From NCBI GenBank assembly GCA_016716065.1, contig JADJXA010000001.1:620001-684000 (forward strand): 64,000 nt of DNA, given 5' to 3'. Below the pieces are notes generated by a model, which was not told the origin of the DNA, made no database searches, and saw only the letters and a program-made list of their open reading frames with translations. Shown here one piece after another: positions 27,460 through 35,881 of this stretch; the stretch's first letter is position 1, and each line of letters starts with the position of its first letter. Both the position numbers and the translations under genes were made by a program. The stretch comes from Candidatus Leptovillus gracilis (GTDB taxonomy: Bacteria > Chloroflexota > Anaerolineae > Promineifilales > Promineifilaceae).

Positions 27460-29112
27460 ATGAAGTCAATGGCAAAAGATAACACATCAAGCATTCAAAG
27501 AATCAGCATTCACAAGGTATTTCAGAACCGAGCGTTTTTGTCCGCTATTCTCTTCGTGCTATTTTTATATGCGTTAGAGGAAACCTTTCTGTCTCCACGG
27601 CACATAATATATCTGTGGATACTTAGAAGTTATCATGCTCCTATTCTTTATAGACTGCAAGGCTTCACTGAGATTATCTTCTCCTTTCTTATTGTCTTCT
27701 TGTTTCTATGGCTTTCATTTAGTTCTCAAATCAGGGTTAGGATCGTTTACTTCCTGATTTTGTCCTCAGCTACTTTGGTTCAATATAACTATTGGAATAC
27801 GCTGCATCGCTTTATAACTGCTACTGATCTCAATACAGCCAGAAACTCTCCGCCTGATTTGTGGCTAGATTCAGCGGCACTTTTTTTTGATCCTTTTGCT
27901 TTTATCCCCATCACCATCTATTTACTTTTATTTCTGTGGACAAAACAATCAAAACGATATGGCTTTAAGAGCTTTCTTTTGCTTTCTCTATTTATTGTTG
28001 GCGCCAATGTCACCATCTACTACGTTGGCCAAAAAGACACACCTGCTCCAGCGATACAGAGTATGTTCAAGACGCTAACCAGTGCCGCGTTTACCGAATC
28101 GGTTGTCTATCTACGAGAGGAGGTTCCGTTTCAAAGTGATAATGCGCCGCAAAATAATATCGTATTGATTATTGATGAGAGCGTGCGGGGAGATCGTTTG
28201 GGCATCAACGGCTATCATCGTCCTACAACGCCTTATCTGGAGGAATTGGCCGTAAAAGGAAAGGTGCATAATTGGGGAACTGCCGTTTCATCAGCAACTT
28301 GTAGCATGAGTTCCAATATTGTTATTGTTGCAGGACTCTCTACTCTTCCAGATGATGAAAAACGAGCCGATCAAAATGCGACTATTTTTCAATATGCCAA
28401 AGCGATGGGTTATCAAACTTATTATTTCGATGCCCAAACAAAATACTTATGGACGGGCTTGAGGGTTGATGACTTGCAATACATAGACCATTGGGTCAAT
28501 GTAAAAACGTTAGGCGAAGACCTAGATGCAGACTTTCGTGCAGCTGACGCGGTTGCCGAAGTGATACAACAAAATACCGGAAACTTTATTGTCATCAATA
28601 AAAAAGGGGTGCATTTTCATTACAATGACGTATATCCACCTGAACAAGCAATATGGACGCCTATTCCATCACGAAAAGCATATGATGATTTAGCAATGGT
28701 CTCCAACACCTATGACAATGCTATTTTTTATAATGTTGACACCTTCTTTCGCCGACTTATCCCGAAGCCGCAGGCTGTTGAGCAGACTATTTTTCTATAC
28801 ACGTCTGATCATGGTCAGACACTGATAGAAAATGGGGCGTCTTGGTCACACTGCGGAGAGACAAAAAACGAAGCATTAGTACCGCTTTTATTAATAGGCG
28901 ACTTTGATAATAGGCTAGATGTAGAATACCGTGCAAGCCATTATAATATCTTTGCCACACTATTAGATTTGATGGATGTTCCTTCAGAAGCAAGAATCCG
29001 CGATTATCCCTCCTCGTTATTCCTCATGAAAGCCTCTGATTCCGCAGACAGGTATTATTTAGGTGGAAATGGGCAAAGCATTAATTTTGACAGACCTGAT
29101 GAAGCGCCATAG
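27460..29112 (+). CDS. Sulfatase-fold membrane transferase (phosphoethanolamine transferase-like), probably acquired
   Basis: A 550-residue membrane enzyme with about five N-terminal membrane segments (residues about 15-200) and a periplasmic sulfatase-fold domain. The metal site is seen in VLIIDESVRGDRLG and YTSDHGQTLIENG; the predicted nucleophile region is AVSSATCSMSSN. This matches EptA/CptA-type transferases that move phosphoethanolamine to lipid or sugar acceptors. The gene is strikingly AT-rich and holds no ACGGCCGT, unlike its neighbours, which suggests horizontal transfer. The ATG at 27460 was preferred to a TTG at 27436; neither has a strong ribosome-binding site. The upstream 27240-27459 is also AT-rich. 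Confidence 0.8.
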   Translation: MKSMAKDNTSSIQRISIHKVFQNRAFLSAILFVLFLYALEETFLSPRHIIYLWILRSYHAPILYRLQGFTEIIFSFLIVFLFLWLSFSSQIRVRIVYFLILSSATLVQYNYWNTLHRFITATDLNTARNSPPDLWLDSAALFFDPFAFIPITIYLLLFLWTKQSKRYGFKSFLLLSLFIVGANVTIYYVGQKDTPAPAIQSMFKTLTSAAFTESVVYLREEVPFQSDNAPQNNIVLIIDESVRGDRLGINGYHRPTTPYLEELAVKGKVHNWGTAVSSATCSMSSNIVIVAGLSTLPDDEKRADQNATIFQYAKAMGYQTYYFDAQTKYLWTGLRVDDLQYIDHWVNVKTLGEDLDADFRAADAVAEVIQQNTGNFIVINKKGVHFHYNDVYPPEQAIWTPIPSRKAYDDLAMVSNTYDNAIFYNVDTFFRRLIPKPQAVEQTIFLYTSDHGQTLIENGASWSHCGETKNEALVPLLLIGDFDNRLDVEYRASHYNIFATLLDLMDVPSEARIRDYPSSLFLMKASDSADRYYLGGNGQSINFDRPDEAP

Positions 29113-29139
29113 TAGATACAAACTCAGGCTATGGACTCA

Positions 29140-30555
29140 TCACCTATCAGCCGGGAGTTGGGATTGTTTGTGGGCGTGGAGGGCGGCAACGGCCGTGCGC
29201 ATTTCCGCCAATTCTTCCCCACGCAGCCCATACTTCCCCAGAATAAAATAGGCCGCTGCCAGCGCCAGCGCCGGGATTACGGCGATCATGAAACGAATGC
29301 CTAATACGGCCGTGTCCGGCTGCTCTGGATACAGCACTCCTGGTGTTGGCGACACATAACGAGTCAATGTTAGCACCGTGCCGGTGATGGCCCCCTGGAT
29401 GGTAAAGGCCAGGCGAATGACAAAGCCATTCATGCCAAAATACAGCCCTTCGCGCCGCGCTCCGGTCACCAATTCATCCGCGTCCACCAGGTCGGCAATG
29501 AGTAAATCGGTCAGCATCAGCAGCCCGGCCAGACTGGCCCCAAACAGCATAATCGCCAGCAGGCCGCTGTAAAAATCGTAGGCCAGGAACAACGTCAGCA
29601 CAATGGCCGCCGATGTCAGGCAGCAGAGGCGCAGCGCCTGCCACGCGCCGCGCCGGTGGGTGAACCTGGCCCAAACCGGCATCGCCAACAGCGCCACAAC
29701 AAAGGCCGAGGCCAGAAAAAGAGAGTTCTGCGTCGCCACGTCCAACGTTACGCCGCCGATTGTCAGGTCCGATTGCAGGCGTAGGGCGTATTTGGTGTAA
29801 AACGGCGTGGTAGAGGTGAGGGCCAGGAAGACAAACTGCACCATCAGATTGGCCCCCAAGAAGGCTAAAAAGTTGCGATTGGTCATTGTGGCGCGCAGCG
29901 ATTCGCGCAGGGGCAGGGGTTCGTCGGCGGTAAATTCCGGCCGTTCCCGGCTGCCAAGCAGGGAGAGGGCGAAGAAAACGGCCGTTACCACCGCCACCAA
30001 TCCCGCTACCACGCGCACCCCGCTCCAATCCTCTCCGGCCAAAATGGGCGGCAGGGCCACACCCACCATTAGTCCGATCACCGAAAAAATTTGCCGCCAG
30101 GCGGAAACGTTGGCGCGCTGCTTCTCGTCGGGAACCATTTCTGGGAACAACGCCGTCCAGTTCATCACGGCGATGGTCCACAGCAAGTCGAAGGCCAGGA
30201 CAAAGAAGATGAAATAAAGCAGCAGCGATACATCCGCCTGGGCCGATAGACCGGCCGGCGGCACAAACAGCAGGTAAAAGGTGATGCTGAGGGGGATAAA
30301 CGAACCGGCTATCCAGGGGATGCGCCGACCCCAACGGGTTTGGGTGCGGTCAGACAGGTAGCCAGCCAGGGGATCGTTAAAGGCGTTCCAAAGGCCATAG
30401 ATGGACCAAGTTAGCCCAACCCAGGCGGCGCGTAGGCCATAGACATCAATGTAGAGGAATTGGATGTAGGTGCTGAATGCCTGGTAGGAAACGGCCGAGG
30501 CTAGCGAGCCAGAGGAATAGACAATAAGCTGCCAACGCGGAATCTGTTTCGACAT
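29140..30555 (-). CDS. MFS transporter of the GPH (glycoside-pentoside-hexuronide) type
   Basis: A 471-residue permease with about twelve membrane segments. The early loop NAFNDPLAGYLSDRTQTRWGRR is the family signature (about residues 45-65; key residues D, P, GR). The second half has VWARFTHRRGAW. It is expected to import a sugar or related solute with a cation. The ATG at 30555 is set by AGGAGGG. A long in-frame extension upstream to 30723 crosses a palindrome and lacks a ribosome-binding site, so it was dropped. Downstream it converges with the acquired gene at 27460. The substrate is unknown. Confidence 0.85.
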   Translation of the reverse strand: MSKQIPRWQLIVYSSGSLASAVSYQAFSTYIQFLYIDVYGLRAAWVGLTWSIYGLWNAFNDPLAGYLSDRTQTRWGRRIPWIAGSFIPLSITFYLLFVPPAGLSAQADVSLLLYFIFFVLAFDLLWTIAVMNWTALFPEMVPDEKQRANVSAWRQIFSVIGLMVGVALPPILAGEDWSGVRVVAGLVAVVTAVFFALSLLGSRERPEFTADEPLPLRESLRATMTNRNFLAFLGANLMVQFVFLALTSTTPFYTKYALRLQSDLTIGGVTLDVATQNSLFLASAFVVALLAMPVWARFTHRRGAWQALRLCCLTSAAIVLTLFLAYDFYSGLLAIMLFGASLAGLLMLTDLLIADLVDADELVTGARREGLYFGMNGFVIRLAFTIQGAITGTVLTLTRYVSPTPGVLYPEQPDTAVLGIRFMIAVIPALALAAAYFILGKYGLRGEELAEMRTAVAALHAHKQSQLPADR

Positions 30556-30657
30556 GGGAACCCTCCTGGTTGGGTGAAGTGGTCGCCCGAACTCGAACAC
30601 ATGATGACAGTTATTATACCACAGGTAACGGCCGTTTGTTTGTACGCCTACGAAAAC

Positions 30658-30690
30658 AGAGTTGTCAAATCTTAAAGATTTGACAACTCT
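30658..30690. terminator. Perfect palindrome AGAGTTGTCAAATCTT
   Basis: Sixteen-bp arms separated by one base, lying 50 bp downstream of the hydrolase stop (30740, minus strand) and upstream of the transporter start. The minus-strand exit is T-rich (TCTGTTTTCG), so it may terminate the hydrolase transcript. It resembles the hairpins at 21,717 and 62,433. Confidence 0.6.
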
Positions 30691-30739
30691 AGACCTTTTC
30701 ATGCGTGGTGGTGAGTGGGACACTCATCAAGTCGCCTGT

Positions 30740-31603
30740 TCATTTGTCAGGCGTTGTGTTTGGCGTCTGGCCCTGACGCACCTGCTCCGCAAACGCCACG
30801 AAGGCGCGTTGGATGTGCGGCCACACGGCCGTATCCGTCTTCGTCAATTCATGGCCGGTGGCAAATTCGTGGTAATGCACCTGCCCGCCCAGGCTGCGCA
30901 TTAATTCGTGGGTCGCTTTGGGCGCGATGGTGATGTCCTGGCTGCCCTGAATGACCAGGGTGGGCAGGTGGATGGTCGGCGCGGCCGCTTTGGCCGCCTG
31001 CCCCAGGGCCAATATCTCGTCCACAAATCGCGCCGGGACGCGCAGCGATTGTAATGCCGCCTGCACCTGCGGATCGTCCAGGTCCAGCACGTCGCGCCAG
31101 TTTTCAAAGACGCGCTGCATTTGCGGGTTGGAGAAATCTATCCATTTGAAGAACTGGATTTCGGGGAAAAGTTGGCGGATGCCGCGCCAGACGGCGGCGA
31201 TGGCCGGGCCGCCAATTTGCCAAAAGGGGGCCAGCAGAACCAGGGCGTTGGGCGGTTCCTGGGCAGCGATGTTGAGGGCGATGGCCCCGCCCAGGGAGTA
31301 ACCCACCAACAGGACTGTCTCGTATTGGCTGCGCAGCTGGGTTTGGGCCTGGCGAACGGCCGTCACCCAATCTTCTTGCCCATAGGTAAACATGTCGGCA
31401 ATTTGCGGGCCAAAACCGGGCAAGAGTGGGGCGTGGACCGTCCACCCCTGGGCATGGAGCGCGGCGGCCAACGGCCGTACTTCCGCTGGTGTGCCCGGAA
31501 AACCATGCACCAACAGCGCCGCCGCCGGTCCGCCCGGCCAAAAAAACGGCTGATAGACTTCCTCGCTAAATAACCCCAATTCGCTGAGATTCATATGCCC
31601 CAT
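30740..31603 (-). CDS. Alpha/beta-hydrolase (carboxylesterase or monoacylglycerol-lipase-like)
   Basis: A 287-residue soluble hydrolase. LLVHGFPGTPAEVRPLA is the oxyanion region, GYSLGG holds the nucleophile Ser, GSQDITI the acid, and FATGHELTKT the His. The layout fits the Est30-type carboxylesterases. An alternative start is the Met at 31594. It lies between the GT2 gene of the carotenoid cluster (112 bp upstream) and the transporter, all on the minus strand, so it may be co-transcribed with carotenoid genes. A link to carotenoid acyl esters is speculative. Confidence 0.82.
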   Translation of the reverse strand: MGHMNLSELGLFSEEVYQPFFWPGGPAAALLVHGFPGTPAEVRPLAAALHAQGWTVHAPLLPGFGPQIADMFTYGQEDWVTAVRQAQTQLRSQYETVLLVGYSLGGAIALNIAAQEPPNALVLLAPFWQIGGPAIAAVWRGIRQLFPEIQFFKWIDFSNPQMQRVFENWRDVLDLDDPQVQAALQSLRVPARFVDEILALGQAAKAAAPTIHLPTLVIQGSQDITIAPKATHELMRSLGGQVHYHEFATGHELTKTDTAVWPHIQRAFVAFAEQVRQGQTPNTTPDK

Positions 31604-31613
31604 TCTCGAAAAC

Positions 31614-31704
31614 GGGACGCGGATGATCGCGGAAGCGGCCGATTAGCGCGGATAAGTCATAAAAAACCGCGAAAACCGGCTGCATCCGCGTCTATCCGCG
31701 TCCC
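31614..31704. repeat. Inverted repeat rich in CGCGGAT/ATCCGCG
   Basis: GGGACGCGGAT at the left and ATCCGCGTCCC at the right are perfect complements, with further CGCGG units inside. It fills the gap between the hydrolase start and the GT2 stop. Confidence 0.6.
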
Positions 31705-31714
31705 ATTGAACTCC

Positions 31715-32806
31715 TCAAACCGTCCGGCCTTTCCAGAGAATGCCGCGCCCCAACAGACGGCGCGCCATGCCCCACGCCCCGGCCACCTGCACTACCAGCG
31801 CCCCAAGAGGAGAAAACGCCGCGTACCAACCCGGTCCAAATCGGCGCGACCAGGGCCAGAAAGCCAGGGCGACGGCCGTCCAGGTCAGCGGCAGCCAGCG
31901 CCGTGGGATGCGCCCGGTTAGCACCGCCAGCAGGACCAGCAGCGGGTTCATCGTAATGGTGATAAAAAAGACCATCCACAACGCATGGAAGCCGGAGAAA
32001 CGGAGCGATTGTGACCCCAGGCGGTTCATGCCCTGCCACATTTGTCGGGTACTGTGGTACATGCGCACCTGGGCCACGTCTTCGCCGCGCATCATTTGCA
32101 CGTGGTAGCCCATTTGCCGCAGGCGGCGGCCCAAAGCCAGGTCTTCCAGCGCTTCGTGGCGCACGGCCGTCATGCCGCCGCTGTCTTCATAGACCTGCCG
32201 CCGCAGCAAAATGTATTGCCCGTTCAGATGTGCCGACGCCGGCTGCCAGGCGGTAAACAGCCCGGCAAAGGCGGCTGTCAGCGCCAACCGGTCGGTTAAA
32301 CCGCGACACTTCTGTTCCAAAAAGAGGCTGACGCCGTCCAGGTGATGGTCCAGGGCATACTGTACCGCCTGGGCCAGGCTGTGCGGCGTGTGAATGGTGT
32401 CGGCGTCGGTGAAGAGCAGCCAGTCCCCTCTGGCGGCCGCCGCGCCATGGCACATGGCATGGGGTTTGCCCAACCAACCTGGCGGCAGTTCACGCAGTTG
32501 AATCAGGCGCGCGCCATAAGATTGGGCGACAACGGCCGTCTCGTCTTCTGAATTGTCATCCACCACAATAATTTCCAACTTGCCCGGATAACACAGGTCG
32601 TGCAGCGATGGCAGCAGCACACGCAAATTATGCGCCTCGTTGCGCGCCGGGATGATGATGGAGAGAGAAGGTAACGGCCGTGCCGCCGGTTGGCTGGTCA
32701 GAGCGGGCAGCGCCTGATACATGCGGTTGGCGCGGTAAGCCAGCGGCGGGGCCAACAGCGACAGATAAATGGTGTGTTTCCACCGGTCGAGGGCGTTATC
32801 CAACAT
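31715..32806 (-). CDS. Family 2 glycosyltransferase, CrtQ-like, in the carotenoid cluster
   Basis: A 363-residue membrane-associated glycosyltransferase. The GT-A domain starts with LSIIIPARNEAHNL, followed by VVDDNSEDET and the metal-binding FTDADTIH. The acceptor region has HEALEDLALGRRLRQ. Two or three C-terminal hydrophobic segments anchor it. In carotenoid operons such enzymes glycosylate a hydroxylated or carboxylated carotenoid. Its ATG overlaps the P450 end by 11 bp, which makes joint translation likely. The context suggests the product is a glycosylated xanthophyll, but the sugar and acceptor are unknown. Confidence 0.78.
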   Translation of the reverse strand: MLDNALDRWKHTIYLSLLAPPLAYRANRMYQALPALTSQPAARPLPSLSIIIPARNEAHNLRVLLPSLHDLCYPGKLEIIVVDDNSEDETAVVAQSYGARLIQLRELPPGWLGKPHAMCHGAAAARGDWLLFTDADTIHTPHSLAQAVQYALDHHLDGVSLFLEQKCRGLTDRLALTAAFAGLFTAWQPASAHLNGQYILLRRQVYEDSGGMTAVRHEALEDLALGRRLRQMGYHVQMMRGEDVAQVRMYHSTRQMWQGMNRLGSQSLRFSGFHALWMVFFITITMNPLLVLLAVLTGRIPRRWLPLTWTAVALAFWPWSRRFGPGWYAAFSPLGALVVQVAGAWGMARRLLGRGILWKGRTV

Positions 32807-34181
32807 GGCGCGTCTCGGCAGCGGTGAGTTTCATGTGGACGCCCGGTCGGGGTTCTAATGTTGCACCCATGTAGGGCTTGATTTCTGCGCCGTTTAGCAG
32901 CTCCAGATCGAAGCGTTGGAGAATGCGCGCCAACACCACCTTGCTTTCCACCTGGGCAAAGGCCGCGCCAATGCAGTTGCGCGGGCCGCCGCCGAAGGGC
33001 ACATAGGTCAATGGCGGCCGCGCGCCTTGTTCGCTTTGGGCATGGTCGAAGCGGTGCGGACAGAATTTGTCTGGCTCCTCCCAGTAGCGTTCGTCGCGGT
33101 GAGAGAGGTAGATGGAATACATCACCCGGGTGTCTTGGGGCACTTCGTAGCCGTCTACGACCATGTCTGTCCCGGCGTGGCGGTTGCCGGCGTGGATCGG
33201 CGGATAGAGGCGCAGCGCTTCTTTGATCACCATGTCCAGGTAATCCAACCGGTTGATTTGTTCCAGGGTGGGCGGTTCGGCGGCGGTGGGGAGAACGGCC
33301 GTTACCTCCGCCTTCGCCTGAGCCATCGCTTCTGGGTGGCTGCCCAACAAGTACCACACCCAGGCCAGCAGCGCCGTGCTGGTGTCGTGCCCGGCGATGA
33401 GCATGGTTAACATCTGGTCGCGGATGCGGTCATCGTCCAGGCCACTGCGGATTAGCTGCTCCAGCAGGTCGCCGGGGTCGTTGGGCGCGCCGGGCGCGCC
33501 GGCCGCGCCGGGCGCGTTTTGCGCCAGGTCGGCGCGTCGCTGGGCGATGACGCCGTACAGATAGGCGTCTATTTCGGCGATGGCCCGCCGGTACTGCGGC
33601 CGCGGCAGGTTGGGGAAGATGATCCACAAACCGGGCGAGATGTAGCTGATGGCTTTGAGGATGGGCTGCCACAGCCGTTCCAGGTCGGGGCTAAATTCCA
33701 CCTTAAACATGGTTCCCATGAGGATGAGCAGGGCAACTTTGCGCATTTCGACGAGCATATCTACGGTACGGCCGTCGGCCCAGCGATCAATCACCTCATC
33801 GGTATAGCGCCAAAAAGCCGCCACATGGTTGACCACGTGGCGGCGGTGCAGCGGTGGGTCCATCACCGCCCGCAGGTCGTCGTGTTCCTGCCCATCTACC
33901 ACCAACACGCCCCGGCGCAGCAGCTTGGTCACCGGGTCGCTCTCTTTGCGCCAGATAAACTGGTCGCGCTTGGTGACCATGATTTCCCGGTTGGTGTCTG
34001 GTCCGACAAACACCGCCGGTTGGAAGCGGGGCAGCGTAATCTGAAACGCCGGCCCCACATACTTGCGCATCAGCGCCAGGGAAGTCAACAACGAACGGTC
34101 GCGGATCAACTCTTTGAGAATCTTGCTGCCACTTTCCGGGTCCGCCACAGGCAGGGGGCAAGATGAATCAGGTAGGGTCAT
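32796..34181 (-). CDS. Cytochrome P450, probable carotenoid hydroxylase
   Basis: A 461-residue P450. The heme-binding loop is FGGGPRNCIGAAFAQ, with Cys ligating the iron. The I-helix has MLIAGHDTSTALL and the K-helix EALRLYPP. No membrane anchor or fused reductase is present, so separate redox partners are needed. Placement between crtI and the GT2 gene suggests hydroxylation of a carotene, as for CYP175A1 in Thermus. The sequence contains a Gly/Ala/Pro-rich loop (GAAGAPGAPNDPGD) at about residue 235. Substrate assignment rests on context. Confidence 0.85.
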   Translation of the reverse strand: MTLPDSSCPLPVADPESGSKILKELIRDRSLLTSLALMRKYVGPAFQITLPRFQPAVFVGPDTNREIMVTKRDQFIWRKESDPVTKLLRRGVLVVDGQEHDDLRAVMDPPLHRRHVVNHVAAFWRYTDEVIDRWADGRTVDMLVEMRKVALLILMGTMFKVEFSPDLERLWQPILKAISYISPGLWIIFPNLPRPQYRRAIAEIDAYLYGVIAQRRADLAQNAPGAAGAPGAPNDPGDLLEQLIRSGLDDDRIRDQMLTMLIAGHDTSTALLAWVWYLLGSHPEAMAQAKAEVTAVLPTAAEPPTLEQINRLDYLDMVIKEALRLYPPIHAGNRHAGTDMVVDGYEVPQDTRVMYSIYLSHRDERYWEEPDKFCPHRFDHAQSEQGARPPLTYVPFGGGPRNCIGAAFAQVESKVVLARILQRFDLELLNGAEIKPYMGATLEPRPGVHMKLTAAETRHVG

Positions 34182-34197
34182 GGGGTCCTTTTTTATT

Positions 34198-34246
34198 GTT
34201 TGGTGTTCAGTGTTCAGTATTCAGTGTTCAGTCCAAACACTGAACA
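34198..34246. repeat. Heptad-phased repeat (GTTCAGT)
   Basis: Units GTTTGGT, GTTCAGT (three times), ATTCAGT, CCAAACA and CTGAACA in strict 7-bp phase. GTGTTCAGT pairs with ACTGAACAC into a hairpin. It fills the gap between crtI and the P450 gene in the same operon. Confidence 0.78.
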
Positions 34247-34250
34247 CGTC

Positions 34251-35786
34251 TCACCGCTGCCCGCCGACCGTTTGCGGCTTACGCGCCGCTGCTGGCAGCG
34301 GCGAGCTGCTGACGATTAATTCTTCGGCAATCTTAGATGAAGACAACACGCCAGGCAAGCCCGCGCCGGGGTGAGTTCCCGCGCCAACAAAGTAAAGGTT
34401 GTCGAAATCTTCTGAGCGGTTGTGCGGCCGGAACCAGGCCGATTGGGTGAGTACCGGCTGCACGGAGAAGGCGGACCCCATGTAGCTGTTCAGCCGGTTC
34501 TGGAAGTGTAACGGATCAATGTAATGTTCGGCGACCAGGTTGGCCTGGAGGTCTGGCAGGTAGTTGTCTTCGAGGAACTGCATGATGGCGTCGCGGTACG
34601 GTTTGGCCGTGACGGTCCAGTCTATGTCCGCGCCCAGGTGGGGGACTGGCGATAAAACATAGAAGGCTTCGTGCCCGGCCGGCGCGATGGATGGATCGGT
34701 GAGGGTGGGCATGTGCAGGTAGAGCGAAAAATCTTTGGATAGGGTTTTGTTTTTGAAGATGTCGGCCAGCAGCCCCTTGTAGCGTTCGCTGAGGATGATG
34801 TTGTGGTGGGCCAGGTTGGTATCGGTATAGCGCTTTTTGGTTCCAAAGTAGATGACAAACAGCGACATGCTGTATTTGGTGAGTTTTTTGTAGCGCGTGT
34901 CGGAGTTGCGCAGGCTGCGCGCTTTGGCGGGGATCATGTTGAGGTAGGTCCAGGCCACGTCGGCGTTGGAAATGACGTGATCGGCCCGGTGGATGGTTCC
35001 ATCGGCCAGGCGAATACCGGTGGCGCGACGGCCGTGTACAAATATCTCCTCTACCTCGGCATTCAGATGGAAACGGCCGCCCAATTCTTCCGTCAGCTTT
35101 GCCAGAGCGGCCACCAACGCGCCCGTGCCGCCTTTAACATAATGGACGCCCCACTCCCGCTCCAGATAATGGATCATGGCGTAAATCGAAGAGGAATCAA
35201 ACGGGTTGCCGCCAATGAGCAGTGGATGGAAAGAAAAAACGCGGCGCAGGAAATCATTTTCCACGAACTGCGAGGCATAGCTGTAGACCGATTTATAGGA
35301 TTGCAGTTTGATGAGGTCGGGGGCGACGCGCAGCATATCGCCGACGCTCAGGAAGGGTTTGTCGGCCAATTCGACAAAGCCTTTCTCGAAGATGGCTTTG
35401 GTGGTCGCCATAAACCGTTCATAACCGGCGACGTCGGCCGGGTTCCATTTGGCGATTTCATTGGCAATGAACTGCGGGTCGTCGTTGTAGTCGAAGGCGC
35501 GGCCCTCGTGGTTGAAGATGCGATAAAAGGGATTTAGTTGGACAAATTCAACATACTCTTCGCGGCGGCGGCCGGCGGCGGCAAAAATATCGTCGAACAT
35601 GAAGGGGGCGGTGATAACGGTGGGACCGGCGTCAAATTTGAAACCGTTTTGTTCAAAGACGTAGGCGCGGCCGCCCAGTTTGTTTTGTTTTTCAAAGAGT
35701 TCGACATCGTATCCCCGCGCGGCCAGCCGCGCAGCCGCGCCCAGAGCGCCAAAACCACTACCAATGATGATTACTTTTTGTGACAT
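34251..35786 (-). CDS. crtI: Phytoene desaturase family protein
   Basis: A 511-residue FAD-dependent desaturase or isomerase of carotenoid biosynthesis, probably acting on phytoene made by CrtB (39162). The dinucleotide-binding fold is VIIIGSGFGALGAAARLAARG with FEKQNKLGGRAYVF (positions 5-45; key GxGxxG and GGR). The C-terminal bacterial-type signature is GAGTHPGAGLPGVLSS. It begins the operon crtI, P450, GT2 on the minus strand. The family also holds CrtN, CrtD and CrtO-like members, so the exact number of desaturation steps is open. The ATG at 35786 follows AAAGGAAAAAC. Confidence 0.88.
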   Translation of the reverse strand: MSQKVIIIGSGFGALGAAARLAARGYDVELFEKQNKLGGRAYVFEQNGFKFDAGPTVITAPFMFDDIFAAAGRRREEYVEFVQLNPFYRIFNHEGRAFDYNDDPQFIANEIAKWNPADVAGYERFMATTKAIFEKGFVELADKPFLSVGDMLRVAPDLIKLQSYKSVYSYASQFVENDFLRRVFSFHPLLIGGNPFDSSSIYAMIHYLEREWGVHYVKGGTGALVAALAKLTEELGGRFHLNAEVEEIFVHGRRATGIRLADGTIHRADHVISNADVAWTYLNMIPAKARSLRNSDTRYKKLTKYSMSLFVIYFGTKKRYTDTNLAHHNIILSERYKGLLADIFKNKTLSKDFSLYLHMPTLTDPSIAPAGHEAFYVLSPVPHLGADIDWTVTAKPYRDAIMQFLEDNYLPDLQANLVAEHYIDPLHFQNRLNSYMGSAFSVQPVLTQSAWFRPHNRSEDFDNLYFVGAGTHPGAGLPGVLSSSKIAEELIVSSSPLPAAARKPQTVGGQR

Positions 35787-35881
35787 GTGTTTTTCCTTTT
35801 AGTGGGGAGGATGACAGATACCGGCCGTTTGTGGCGAGGGGTATGGAAATCCTGGCTTCCCCCAAATGTGTGTTTGTGTAA

